DNA of 10,611 nt from an uncultured Clostridium sp. (GTDB taxonomy: Bacteria; Bacillota_A; Clostridia; Lachnospirales; Lachnospiraceae): assembly GCA_945836785.1 (NCBI GenBank), contig CAMAMD010000040.1:1-10611 (forward strand), read 5' to 3'. Within the stretch, counting starts at the first letter, position 1, and each line of letters opens with the position of its first letter. Under the pieces are notes generated by a model that was not told where the DNA came from, did no database searches, and worked only from the letters and a program-made list of their open reading frames with translations. Below, piece by piece: positions 1 to 7,255 of this stretch. Both the position numbers and the translations under genes were made by a program.

Positions 1-12
1 TTGACTTGCCAT
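1..12 (-). CDS. Start of an unidentified gene running off the left edge
   Basis: Only the first four codons (Met-Ala-Ser-Gln) are in the window. The start is called because an excellent Shine-Dalgarno sequence, AAAAGGAGG, lies about 10 nt upstream of the ATG on the minus strand, after a promoter and a structured leader. The same reading frame is open upstream to about position 245 but has no ATG there, so the RBS-backed ATG at 12 is the best start. The product cannot be identified. If the oriT-like structure just upstream is real, a relaxosome or other mobile-element protein would be a reasonable guess, but this is inference only. Confidence 0.45.
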
Positions 13-32
13 AAAAAAAGCCGCCTCCTTTT

Positions 33-75
33 CGCACTTTTTGTAGTACGACAAGTGGTGACTGTACAACTTTCC
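33..75 (-). other. oriT-like inverted repeat followed by AAGTGCG
   Basis: On the minus strand, TTGTAC and GTACTACAA flank a small inner AGT-CACC-ACT inverted repeat. They can form a bulged hairpin, and the heptamer AAGTGCG follows a few bases later at 33-39. An inverted repeat placed just 5' of AAGTGCG resembles the nick region of RSF1010/pIP501-like (MOBQ-type) transfer origins, whose core contains AAGTGCG. No relaxase is visible in the window, the stem is imperfect, and a heptamer match can occur by chance. The call is therefore speculative. Confidence 0.2.
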
Positions 76-113
76 CGTGTGTGTCGTAATGATGAACATT
101 CCAACTTACCACG

Positions 114-200
114 TCATCTCCGTTCTCTCGGATGCATATTCTGCTCCTGACGGATGGTTTTTGGTACAGTGACTTGTCGCCAGTTATCTTTAATTGACAT
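114..200 (-). CDS. Possible 28-residue leader or small ORF
   Basis: An ATG at 198-200 opens a 28-codon ORF (begins MSIKDNWRQV, ends HPRERR) that stops at 114-116. A GGAG lies 3 nt before the ATG, which is closer than ideal. The product is strongly basic, with no recognised family. It sits between the attenuator-like hairpin and the RBS of the gene leaving the left edge, so it could be a leader peptide. It could also be a chance ORF, because a different frame is open across the same region. Confidence 0.25.
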   Translation of the reverse strand: MSIKDNWRQVTVPKTIRQEQNMHPRERR

Positions 201-210
201 TCGCTCCACG

Positions 211-235
211 AAAAACCCGCCTGAATACTAGGCGG
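211..235 (-). terminator. Attenuator-like hairpin with T5 run
   Basis: On the minus strand CCGCCT pairs with AGGCGG (6 bp, 7-nt loop) and is followed by G and five T, the form of a short intrinsic terminator. It lies just downstream of a promoter-like sequence and upstream of the left-edge gene, so it would act inside the 5' leader rather than at a gene end. A competing short hairpin is possible because GCGG, eight to eleven bases upstream, could pair with the CCGC of the 5' arm. Attenuation is an inference from this layout. Confidence 0.45.
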
Positions 236-275
236 CAACCTCCGCTTCTACGCTATCAATGTCACAGCAAGTGAT

Positions 276-304
276 ATTATAATCCATACATCCGTATAAT
301 GCAA
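276..304 (-). promoter_or_regulatory. Candidate sigma-A promoter for the left-edge transcript
   Basis: On the minus strand a perfect TATAAT (-10, 276-281) is preceded with a 17-nt spacer by TTGCAT (-35, 299-304), which keeps only the TTG half of the consensus. Predicted initiation is near 268, ahead of the attenuator-like hairpin. The -10 overlaps the first codons of a possible 19-codon leader ORF (287-228), so the promoter and that ORF cannot both be used as drawn. Confidence 0.5.
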
Positions 305-340
305 GAACTTTTTTTATTTTTTTCATGTGGTTTTTTATAT

Positions 341-380
341 AAAATCCGTCTGTTCTCAGCACGGAAAACAGACGGATTTT
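341..380 (-). terminator. Strong terminator after the membrane-protein gene
   Basis: A perfect 14-bp inverted repeat (341-354 with 367-380, 12-nt loop) has arms ending in AAAA and TTTT, so a GC-rich core is followed by a U-run on either strand. It begins 28 nt beyond the stop codon of the gene at 408-1190 and is the natural end of that transcript. It may also block transcription arriving from the opposite direction. It separates the chromosomal-looking genes from the odd left edge. Confidence 0.85.
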
Positions 381-407
381 AATATGTACATTTTTCTTCT
401 ATATTAA

Positions 408-1190
408 TTATCTGTACAAGTTGTTATTATCATCGGTATACGGCATGTTTTGTTCACCCATACCCTGATTATTTGTATTCCCATACGAAACAGTACCCGG
501 CTGCATAGGATTACCATAAGATGCCTGTGCTGCCAACATAGCCTGCAGCTCTTTTTCTTTCTTCTTATTCTTAACTGCTACCACAAGCGTAATCAGAAAT
601 ACAACAGCTATCAGCAGGCAGACACCAATCAAAAGCCACGAAGTCAGTTTTGTACTGGTCGTATCTATTGTAACGTAGCGAATTACAAGTCCATCTGACG
701 CATAAATTCCATAAGCATCCAATACTTCATCATAATACTCTGAAACCTCTGAACCGATAGTAGATATTTTACCACTGAAAACGACCTTAGTCGGAAGTGC
801 ATCTGACACGCCATTCAGAAAATATGATGTTTCCAGTACAATTTTATTTACTTTATCGATGTTCTTTCCCTTGACCGTCATGGATATAAAGGATTCATCA
901 TCCAACCACACCAGACAATGCTGTTCTTTTCCAATCGGAATGATTCCGTTTATTTTATGTTCCGTCTCGGCATACCAATCCACAACCGCATCCACACCGA
1001 CAGTCACATACTCACCCTTTTCAGGCGTCTCACCCGCCGCAAGCATCTCATTCAGATCTCTTGGCTCGCTAAACAGGTATTCCGCATCCGTTATGAAAAG
1101 AAGCACTCCCAGTAAAAGGAACAACACCATTCCGAATATAGAAGCCCCAATACTTCCCTTATTATTCTTTTGTTTTTTCTGTTTTGCCAT
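408..1190 (-). CDS. Two-pass membrane protein of unknown function
   Basis: This 260-residue protein starts with a Lys/Gln/Asn-rich cytoplasmic stretch, then a membrane segment at about residues 14-34. An extracytoplasmic domain of about 145 residues follows, then a second membrane segment (about 182-206, starting near TSWLLIGVCLL) and a charged KNKKKEKE stop-transfer. The tail (about 215-260) is rich in Gln, Asn, Gly and Met and probably disordered. The start is supported by GGGAGG six nt before the ATG. Its 5' neighbour is the frameshifted methyltransferase, 71 nt away with a hairpin between, and a strong terminator follows. I do not recognise a family with confidence. It resembles the uncharacterised DUF-type membrane proteins common in Lachnospiraceae. 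No catalytic motif is visible and no function is assigned. Confidence 0.85.
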   Translation of the reverse strand: MAKQKKQKNNKGSIGASIFGMVLFLLLGVLLFITDAEYLFSEPRDLNEMLAAGETPEKGEYVTVGVDAVVDWYAETEHKINGIIPIGKEQHCLVWLDDESFISMTVKGKNIDKVNKIVLETSYFLNGVSDALPTKVVFSGKISTIGSEVSEYYDEVLDAYGIYASDGLVIRYVTIDTTSTKLTSWLLIGVCLLIAVVFLITLVVAVKNKKKEKELQAMLAAQASYGNPMQPGTVSYGNTNNQGMGEQNMPYTDDNNNLYR

Positions 1191-1207
1191 AATATCCTCC
1201 CATTTTC

Positions 1208-1242
1208 AAAAGTCCAAAGAAGCAAAATGTCTCCGGACTTTT
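1208..1242 (-). terminator. Weak hairpin between methyltransferase and membrane-protein genes
   Basis: AAAAGTCC pairs with GGACTTTT (8 bp, extendable by G-U pairs) and ends in four T on the minus strand. It lies 20 nt past the methyltransferase stop and just before the RBS of the downstream gene. It may be a weak or partial terminator, or an mRNA-processing or stability hairpin. The short U-run makes complete termination doubtful. Confidence 0.4.
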
Positions 1243-1261
1243 ATACTTTTATATTATGTTA

Positions 1262-2459
1262 TCATACACCGCCCATTTTATCATTACTATTTTTTGTCTT
1301 ATTTAAAAGTTTGTATATGGCAGGTTCAATCCGGAGTTCTCTGCACATCCGTTCCACCTCAGAAATTGCCTTTTCTTTTTTCTCCTTACTTACATTCGCT
1401 TTCACCGCACGAATCAATATGTTTTTCGGCGAATGTGCCATATCCACAAATTCCATAAGCTGTGTTTTGTAACCACAATACTCCAGCATGCACCCACGAA
1501 CCGCATCCGTAACCAGTGCTGACATTCTTTCCTTTATAATGCCATATTTCATCACTGGTGCCAGCAGTTCACTGTCAATTTGTCCATTTACCTCATGCTG
1601 ACAGCACGGAACCGACAAAATATATTTGGCATTCCAATTTACTGCATTATACAGGGCATAATCCGTCGCCGTATCGCAGGCATGGTGCGTCACCACCATA
1701 TCTACCGGAGCATCCGTTTTATAACCGTTAATATCTCCCAGCTCAAACCGTAATCCGTCGTATCCATACTTACTCGCCGTCCGGTTACATTTTTCTATGA
1801 CATCTGCTTTTAAATCCAGCCCCACAATATCCGCTTTCCGCCCTTTGAGTTCAACCAGATAATAATAAATAATAAAGGTAAGATATGATTTTTCCGCATC
1901 CGAAATCTATGATGTGAATTACCTCTTTCTTCTCATCTTTCAAAACATCATCCACCATTTCGATAAACCGGTTAATCTGCTTAAACTTATCGTACATGGA
2001 TTTTACGACTTTTCCCTCTTTTGTAAAAATGCCCATATCCACAAGCGGCGGTATCACAGTTCCCTCCTGTAAGATATAATTCTTTTTCCGGTCATGTGCC
2101 ATTTCCCGGTTCACACTATACATCGGTTTTATCTGCTGTCTGCGTTGCACCTGTTTCAACAGTCTGCCTTTTTTGGTCATCTTAAAGCCATATTCTTTTT
2201 CCGCCGTAAAAATATTCATCTGACACAGTGCATCCGGAAAATGTTCCATCAATTTATCTGCAAGCTCCGCTGGCTCAACATTTTCCTGAAACACCTGTTT
2301 TTCCGTATAGCATGATATCTGATATAATTCACAGCCCTTTACAATGACTGGTTTCGCCTCAACCTTTCTATATTTATAATCCTTGCTTATCTGATTACTG
2401 ACTATGACTTTTTCTGCCCCCACAAGGGCACATTCAAGTTCCTCACGCACCGTCAACAT
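1262..2459 (-). pseudogene. SAM-dependent methyltransferase (METTL25/RRNAD1-like), frameshifted
   Basis: Two adjoining minus-strand reading frames make one class I methyltransferase of about 398 residues once one base is removed. The upstream piece starts at 2459 and runs off frame at 1851. It ends in the SAM-binding motif I, IIDFGCGK. The downstream frame resumes with SYLTF and continues through VGLDLKAD to the stop at 1262. The motifs HHACDTATDYAL and VPCCQHE are the signature of the Methyltransf_32 family (eukaryotic METTL25/RRNAD1 and bacterial relatives). The bacterial substrate is, to my knowledge, unestablished. The start at 2459 is chosen because AGAGGAG sits 6 nt upstream. In-frame codons continue further upstream but cross a promoter and terminator, so they are not coding. 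The insertion lies in a 5-base A run, so it is either a sequencing error or a recent inactivating mutation. The rest is intact. Confidence 0.85.
1889..1893 (-). other. Frameshift site in A5 run
   Basis: The coding strand reads GGA AAA ATC where the motif I continuation requires GGA AAA TCA. Removing one A restores an uninterrupted frame of about 398 codons with family motifs on both sides. Rejoining by the ribosome would need a +1 shift. The classical -1 slippery heptamer arrangement does not fit, and five A is short for transcriptional slippage. Confidence 0.85.
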
Positions 2460-2588
2460 ATCAATCTCCTCTGATTTCATCAAAAATATGCAGCGACGAT
2501 TGTAGAATGATACACGATATCCATATGTTGCCCATAATACCGGTTCCACGCAGACGCACTCTCGCTCCACAATTATCTGTTTCTTCAT

Positions 2589-2617
2589 ATTATTATGGTT
2601 TTGAACAGACATGTCAA
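2589..2617 (-). promoter_or_regulatory. Sigma-A promoter of the methyltransferase gene
   Basis: On the minus strand, consensus TTGACA (-35, 2612-2617) is followed after 17 nt by AATAAT (-10, 2589-2594, five of six consensus bases). It sits immediately downstream of the terminator of the preceding operon. Predicted initiation near 2582 gives a leader of about 120 nt before the RBS-backed ATG at 2459. I see no recognisable riboswitch in that leader. Confidence 0.7.
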
Positions 2618-2626
2618 CCACTTTCA

Positions 2627-2657
2627 CAGAAAAGACCACCGTCCGAAAACGGTGGTC
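2627..2657 (-). terminator. Terminator of the MMPL/heptad-protein operon
   Basis: GACCACCG pairs perfectly with CGGTGGTC (2650-2657 with 2634-2641, 8-nt loop) and is followed on the minus strand by TTTTCTGT. It lies about 65 nt beyond the stop codon of the heptad-repeat protein gene and directly before the next promoter. This is a standard intrinsic terminator and marks the operon end. Confidence 0.8.
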
Positions 2658-2660
2658 CCC

Positions 2661-2716
2661 ACTGATAAGTGTAGGCACCTGTGTGCCTAAGGGTTTATAT
2701 AGGATTAACTGATAAG
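2661..2716. repeat. 9-bp direct repeat flanking a small hairpin
   Basis: ACTGATAAG occurs at 2661-2669 and again at 2708-2716. Between the copies lies the inverted repeat TAGGCAC-CTGT-GTGCCTA (2672-2689, 7-bp stem). The whole unit sits between the stop of the heptad-protein gene and its terminator. Direct repeats bracketing a hairpin could be a tiny insertion or the remnant of an element end, or simply chance. Confidence 0.4.
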
Positions 2717-2721
2717 CAAAT

Positions 2722-4809
2722 TTACTTGGCAGATATCCCCTCTGTCTTAATGATAAATTTTGTTGTACCCGTATCACCTTCATTCAGCATGGTAAATGTA
2801 TCATACTCTGTTGACGCTTCCAAGACAGCCTGAATTCTTGCTGCCAGTTTTTTCACATCCCCATTATATGCATTTGCCAGTTTCAAAATTGCCTCCTGAT
2901 TAAACTGATTCATGCCATCATCCAACGCTGTTGCCCCGTCTGCAAGCTGACTTACGCCATCAGATAACAGAGATGTGCCATTTGCGAGCGTTGACATTCC
3001 GGCAATCAGCTGTGACACACCGTCTGTCAATGTCGGCACACCAGAAGCAAGTGCACTTGTTCCTGCCGCAAGCGCCTGTGTACCCGTCACAAGGCTGTAA
3101 CCACTATCCTGAACGGCATTAATCTGTGCCGATATCTGTGCTTTTGCTCCCTCTGCTCCGGCGACAACCGCCTGACCTGCCGCCTGACCCGCTGCGGTCT
3201 CGGCTGCATTTTTACATGCATCGGCCATCTGATTTCCTATCGTGGTTGCTCCATTTGATGCGATTCCTGCTGCAATCTGTGTTGCCATTTCCCTAAGGTT
3301 TCCATCAACCTGTCCCCAAATATATGTTTTCGTTGTTTCATCCAGACCTATAACATACGCTTCATATGTCAACCCCGGGTTCTGTGCCGCTGCTGTTTGA
3401 TATGCCGGCAAAACGCCCGCTGCAAACAAAGCATTTTTCAATTCCGTATTGCCATTCAAACCATTATAAATCATATTAATCGTATCCTGACTATTCATGA
3501 CTGTGGCATATGCATTTGCCGCCTGCTCCGAAATTGCAGCATATTGTCCGGCATCAAATTGTGCCTGCACGGCTGCAACCGCCGCTTCCGAGGCCTGCTC
3601 CGCCGTAGCCTGTTTTTCCTCATCCGTCATAGCTGTATTCAGCGCCGTATCCAAGGCACCTACACCGGAACAAATCGACTGTGCACTTGCATTGATAGTG
3701 TTGATACCGGACGCAAGCGTCCCTGAACCGTTTGCCAGACTATTTAATCCACTCTGCAACTGACTGACACCCGAGCTGAAATCTCCCATCTTCGCAAGCA
3801 GTGTATTCACACCATCAGACAACTGTCCTGCGCCATCCACCAATTGCCCGCTGGCATCTGTAAGAGAATCCACCAAATCATCCATGGATGACATGTCAAT
3901 ATCGCCCGCAAGATTCATCGCTGAACCATTCATAACCAGCGTAACCGTCATGTCTACAGAGAAATCCGTCACATCAGCAGTCACTTCAAAATAATCAGGG
4001 AATGAAATATCCTCTGTCAGTTCATCATCCTTCACCCCCAGACTGTCCTGCATGCCCGGCATTGCATACCCAATTACGATATTAGAATCGCCCTCCGCCA
4101 TAGTCTTTCCGTTTTCAACTGTAATATTTGTAAAGTTGTCTCCTAAAATCATACCGGACACAACCACAAAAGGAACCGCTATCGTTTCCTGCTTTCCATT
4201 GATATCTTTTTCCACTGTCTCATTGTTTGTATAATCAAACCGTATCTTTACATTTCCGCTTTGCCCGGCCAGCTGTTCCGGTGTAATTTCCCGTCCATCC
4301 AGATAATAGGTTACCTTCACATCAACAGGAAGTGCTTTATCCGTTGTTCCCTGATAACAGATATCTTTTCCACCCGCTTCCCAGGTTATTGTATCTCCAT
4401 CCTGTGTATAAGTCTCGTCACCTTTTACATTTACAATATCCTGTAAATCAGTTTTATCCGAAAGCGTGGCAGCTCCATCTGTATTTTTTAGTTTTTCATT
4501 TACAAGTATGCTGTCAGTATTACCATTTGCATCCGCAAAAACATACACAGTCTCATCCTTATATACATCTTTTTCTTCAACGTTGATTCCCGAAGCGAGC
4601 GTCTCTGTCAAATCAAGCTCAGCATCTGTTGTCGTCGCAACGGTTGTCGTCACACTTTCCACGTTATCAGCCATATATATACTGCTGTTTTCCAGCTCTA
4701 TATTCCGGTCTCCGTATGCACCGATACCGCACGAGGCAATTGCCACCGCCATCGCAGTTGCACTGCCTACGATATATTTTTTTCGTTTATTTATATCCAT
4801 ATGATTCAT
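2722..4809 (-). CDS. Exported heptad-repeat protein (YhgE-like), MMPL partner
   Basis: This 695-residue protein begins with a Lys/Arg-rich N-terminus and one hydrophobic segment (about residues 13-32, VGSATAMAVAIASCGIGAYG), either a signal peptide or an anchor. A region of about 270 residues predicted to be beta-rich follows. Two blocks of heptad-like repeats (about 305-380 and 570-633) then carry recurring L-x-x-G-x-x-x-L units such as QLSDGVNTL and QLADGATAL, as in YhgE/Pip-type proteins. They are separated by an Ala/Gln-rich helical stretch. The end, TKFIIKTEGISAK, has no membrane segment, unlike classical YhgE. The start is supported by AAGGAGG 7 nt before the ATG. The gene is 44 nt downstream of the MMPL transporter, and the usual inference is that it works outside the membrane with that transporter. 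The substrate is unknown and no catalytic residues are seen. Confidence 0.85.
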   Translation of the reverse strand: MNHMDINKRKKYIVGSATAMAVAIASCGIGAYGDRNIELENSSIYMADNVESVTTTVATTTDAELDLTETLASGINVEEKDVYKDETVYVFADANGNTDSILVNEKLKNTDGAATLSDKTDLQDIVNVKGDETYTQDGDTITWEAGGKDICYQGTTDKALPVDVKVTYYLDGREITPEQLAGQSGNVKIRFDYTNNETVEKDINGKQETIAVPFVVVSGMILGDNFTNITVENGKTMAEGDSNIVIGYAMPGMQDSLGVKDDELTEDISFPDYFEVTADVTDFSVDMTVTLVMNGSAMNLAGDIDMSSMDDLVDSLTDASGQLVDGAGQLSDGVNTLLAKMGDFSSGVSQLQSGLNSLANGSGTLASGINTINASAQSICSGVGALDTALNTAMTDEEKQATAEQASEAAVAAVQAQFDAGQYAAISEQAANAYATVMNSQDTINMIYNGLNGNTELKNALFAAGVLPAYQTAAAQNPGLTYEAYVIGLDETTKTYIWGQVDGNLREMATQIAAGIASNGATTIGNQMADACKNAAETAAGQAAGQAVVAGAEGAKAQISAQINAVQDSGYSLVTGTQALAAGTSALASGVPTLTDGVSQLIAGMSTLANGTSLLSDGVSQLADGATALDDGMNQFNQEAILKLANAYNGDVKKLAARIQAVLEASTEYDTFTMLNEGDTGTTKFIIKTEGISAK

Positions 4810-4853
4810 AAAAAAGCCTCCTTATGCTATTCAATCAACCATCATTTCATTTA

Positions 4854-6992
4854 TTATGCATGCTGCTCTATACCCTGCTGTTCAGTCCCATTGTCAGTCC
4901 CACTGCCTGCTGTTCCTTCATTCTTCGTTTTAAATCCCACACTCGTATTGATAATCACTTTATCAAATATCATAAACATAGATGGCAGAATCAGAATGAC
5001 AACCACCATACTAATCAAAGCACCTCTCGCCATAAGTGTGCAGAGGGAGCTGATCATATCAATATCAGAGTACATACCAACACCAAATGTTGCGGCAAAA
5101 AAGCTCAATGCACTCACAAGAATTGATTGAATAGAGCTCTGCAATGCCTCCGTTATGGCCTCGCGCTTCTCAAGGCCATGATTACGGCCACGCTTATACT
5201 TATTGGTCATTAAGATTGCATAATCCACAGTTGCACCAAGCTGTATCGTACCGATTACAATGGATGCAATAAACGGCAGAACCGTTCCTGTATATGCAGG
5301 TATACCCATATTAATAAAAATCGCAAACTCAATTACGGCAACCAGAATAATCGGAAGCGTGATTGACCGGAACACGATGGCAATGATAAGGAAAATAACG
5401 CCTATCGACACTGCACTTACAACCTTGAAATCCTTATCTGTAATCTCTATCAGATCTTTCGTACATGGAGCCTCACCAATCAGCATACCTGATGTATCAT
5501 AGCTTTTTATGATGGTATTTATTTCTTCACATTGATTGTTCACCTCATCTGATGCAACCGCATATTCCGACATGACAATCATCATTTTATAGTTACCGCT
5601 CTCAAATACTTCCAAAATTGAATCCGGTAACAATTCCTTCGGAAGAGTCGTTCCAATCACGCTGTCAAGCCCAAGCACAGTCTTTACACCATCTACCTTC
5701 TCGATTTCCTTGGTCATAGCACATACATCTTTTGTTTCAATATCCTGATCCAGCAGAATCATATGCGTCGCACCCATCTGAAATTCCTCAGACAGCTTGG
5801 TATTTGCGATGCTGCTATCCAAATCCTTTGGAAGTGTCCCTGCCAAATCATAATAAACATCCGTATGCGTGTATCCGTAAACAGCCGGCACCAGTATTAC
5901 TACAAACAATATAATAAAGATATAAAAATGCTTTGTAATCCATCCGGATATTTTTCCTATATCCGGTAAAATGACTTTATGTTTTGTTTTCTCAATTACC
6001 TTGTCAAATATCAAAATCATAGACGGCAGAATCGTCACACAGCTTATCACGCCGAAAATAACGCCCTTGGCCATAACAACACCCAGATCCATGCCAAGTG
6101 TAAAGCTCATAAAGCACAAGGCTATAAATCCCGCCACCGTGGTAATAGAGCTTCCCACCACCGAAGATATCGTGTTTGATATGGCATGTGCCATCGCCCG
6201 TTTTTTATCCCCCGGATATACCAATTGTTTCTCCTCGTAGCTGTGCCACAGGAATATGGAATAATCCATCGTCACCCCAAGCTGTAACACTGCTGCAAGT
6301 GCCTGTGTGACATAAGAGATTTCTCCCTTAAACACATTGGTACCCAGATTATAGACGATTGCCATTCCTATGCTTAACAGGAAAAATACAGGGACAATGG
6401 CCGAGTCCATCGAAAGTGCAAGAATAACAATTGCAAGCACAACCGCAATCAACACATAAATCGGTGTTTCCCTGCCTGATAAATCCTTAATATCAGTTAC
6501 AACCGCCGACATTCCCGACAAATATGTCTGTTCACTTACAACCTTTCGCAAATCTTTGATTGCATCCATCGTCTCATCAGATGAGATGGATGTCGGAAAA
6601 AGCACAAACATGATGGTTGAGTCCGCATCCTTATTGATAAAAGCATCCTGCACTGCCTGCGGGAGCATATCAATCGGAACCGACAAATCCATAAAGGAAT
6701 CGTACCACAGCACATCCTTAACGTTTTCAACCTGCGTCATTTTCTCACGCATTGCTGCAACATCTTTATGATCCATGCCCTCAACTACGCACATGGAAAA
6801 TGCTCCCACTCCAAACTCATCAACCATAATGTCCTGACCTTCCATTGTTTCAATGTCCTCCGGAAGATATGTAAGAATATCATAATTGACTCTGGTATTG
6901 AAATACCCTATAGCCGATGGGAACAGCAGTAAAATACCCAGAATCAAAATTGCCACTCTGTGTTTTACTACCCATTTACCAAACTTAATCAT
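4854..6992 (-). CDS. MMPL/RND-family membrane transporter
   Basis: This 712-residue protein has the duplicated RND layout. A first membrane helix near residues 12-29 is followed by an extracytoplasmic domain of about 160 residues and a bundle of five helices, and the whole plan is then repeated. Each half carries the MMPL signature GxxxDY: GVTMDY at about 239 and GATVDY at about 585, in the helix thought to carry protons. MMPL proteins use proton-motive force to move lipids or other hydrophobic molecules. The substrate here is unknown. The start at 6992 (MIKFGKWVVKHR) begins the family domain. The frame remains open 50 codons upstream, but that part crosses hairpins and looks like leader. The RBS is weak (AGGAAAGAAGTG). 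The heptad-repeat protein gene follows after 44 nt, and a TetR gene lies upstream. Confidence 0.92.
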   Translation of the reverse strand: MIKFGKWVVKHRVAILILGILLLFPSAIGYFNTRVNYDILTYLPEDIETMEGQDIMVDEFGVGAFSMCVVEGMDHKDVAAMREKMTQVENVKDVLWYDSFMDLSVPIDMLPQAVQDAFINKDADSTIMFVLFPTSISSDETMDAIKDLRKVVSEQTYLSGMSAVVTDIKDLSGRETPIYVLIAVVLAIVILALSMDSAIVPVFFLLSIGMAIVYNLGTNVFKGEISYVTQALAAVLQLGVTMDYSIFLWHSYEEKQLVYPGDKKRAMAHAISNTISSVVGSSITTVAGFIALCFMSFTLGMDLGVVMAKGVIFGVISCVTILPSMILIFDKVIEKTKHKVILPDIGKISGWITKHFYIFIILFVVILVPAVYGYTHTDVYYDLAGTLPKDLDSSIANTKLSEEFQMGATHMILLDQDIETKDVCAMTKEIEKVDGVKTVLGLDSVIGTTLPKELLPDSILEVFESGNYKMMIVMSEYAVASDEVNNQCEEINTIIKSYDTSGMLIGEAPCTKDLIEITDKDFKVVSAVSIGVIFLIIAIVFRSITLPIILVAVIEFAIFINMGIPAYTGTVLPFIASIVIGTIQLGATVDYAILMTNKYKRGRNHGLEKREAITEALQSSIQSILVSALSFFAATFGVGMYSDIDMISSLCTLMARGALISMVVVILILPSMFMIFDKVIINTSVGFKTKNEGTAGSGTDNGTEQQGIEQHA

Positions 6993-7024
6993 TCTTTTCA
7001 CTTCTTTCCTATAATATAAACCCC

Positions 7025-7055
7025 GGTATCGCCTGTTTGATACAAACACGATACC
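7025..7055 (-). promoter_or_regulatory. Bulged hairpin or second operator in the MMPL leader
   Basis: GGTATCG and TGTTTG pair with CAAACA and CGATACC around an ATA loop, interrupted only by a two-base CC bulge. This gives 13 pairs, with 32 nt between the structure and the MMPL start codon. The inner part, TGTTTGATACAAACA, is a perfect 15-base palindrome of TetR-operator size. Its core TGATACAA recurs in inverted orientation at 7153-7160. No T-run follows, so it is not a terminator. It could be an operator or an mRNA leader structure. Confidence 0.45.
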
Positions 7056-7118
7056 TCGAAATATACATATGTTACGGCCGCCATATGCTATCTCTTGTTC
7101 GTGTATATAATAGAAAAA

Positions 7119-7145
7119 GGATTGAATATTTAGAATATTCAATCC
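7119..7145. promoter_or_regulatory. Perfect 27-bp palindrome, likely TetR operator
   Basis: GGATTGAATATT and its exact complement flank a 3-nt centre (7131-7133). It lies between the TetR gene and the MMPL gene, 127 nt before the MMPL start. A TATTAT hexamer just downstream on the minus strand could be a -10, which would place the palindrome over the promoter. Five T also follow on the minus strand, so it could instead end the TetR transcript. The very AT-rich arms and exact symmetry favour a protein-binding site, but both roles are possible. Confidence 0.55.
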
Positions 7146-7255
7146 ATAGTCCTTGTATCATATATAAATACATACTTCTAATTTTGTAGTTCTTTCCAAA
7201 CTTTTACATCTATTTGAAGCCTAACTTTTTTTACTCCTGTCAAATTTTCTATATG

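Noticed and set aside
1885..1897. Programmed ribosomal frameshift in the methyltransferase
   Set aside because: Rejoining needs a +1 shift and there is no classical slippery heptamer, so a simple indel is more likely.
2460..2783. In-frame extension of the methyltransferase reading frame to 2783
   Set aside because: It crosses the operon terminator and the TTGACA/AATAAT promoter and overlaps the end of the heptad-protein gene. The RBS-backed ATG at 2459 starts the plausible domain.
6993..7142. 50-codon N-terminal extension of the MMPL protein
   Set aside because: The translated stretch has no membrane-protein character, lies over palindromes, and the family domain begins at 6992.
7193..7255. 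Possible 20-codon continuation after the TetR stop (contains VRLQIDVKVWKELQ)
   Set aside because: It is open only by read-through of a TAA or from a TTG without RBS. It is too short to support as a gene.
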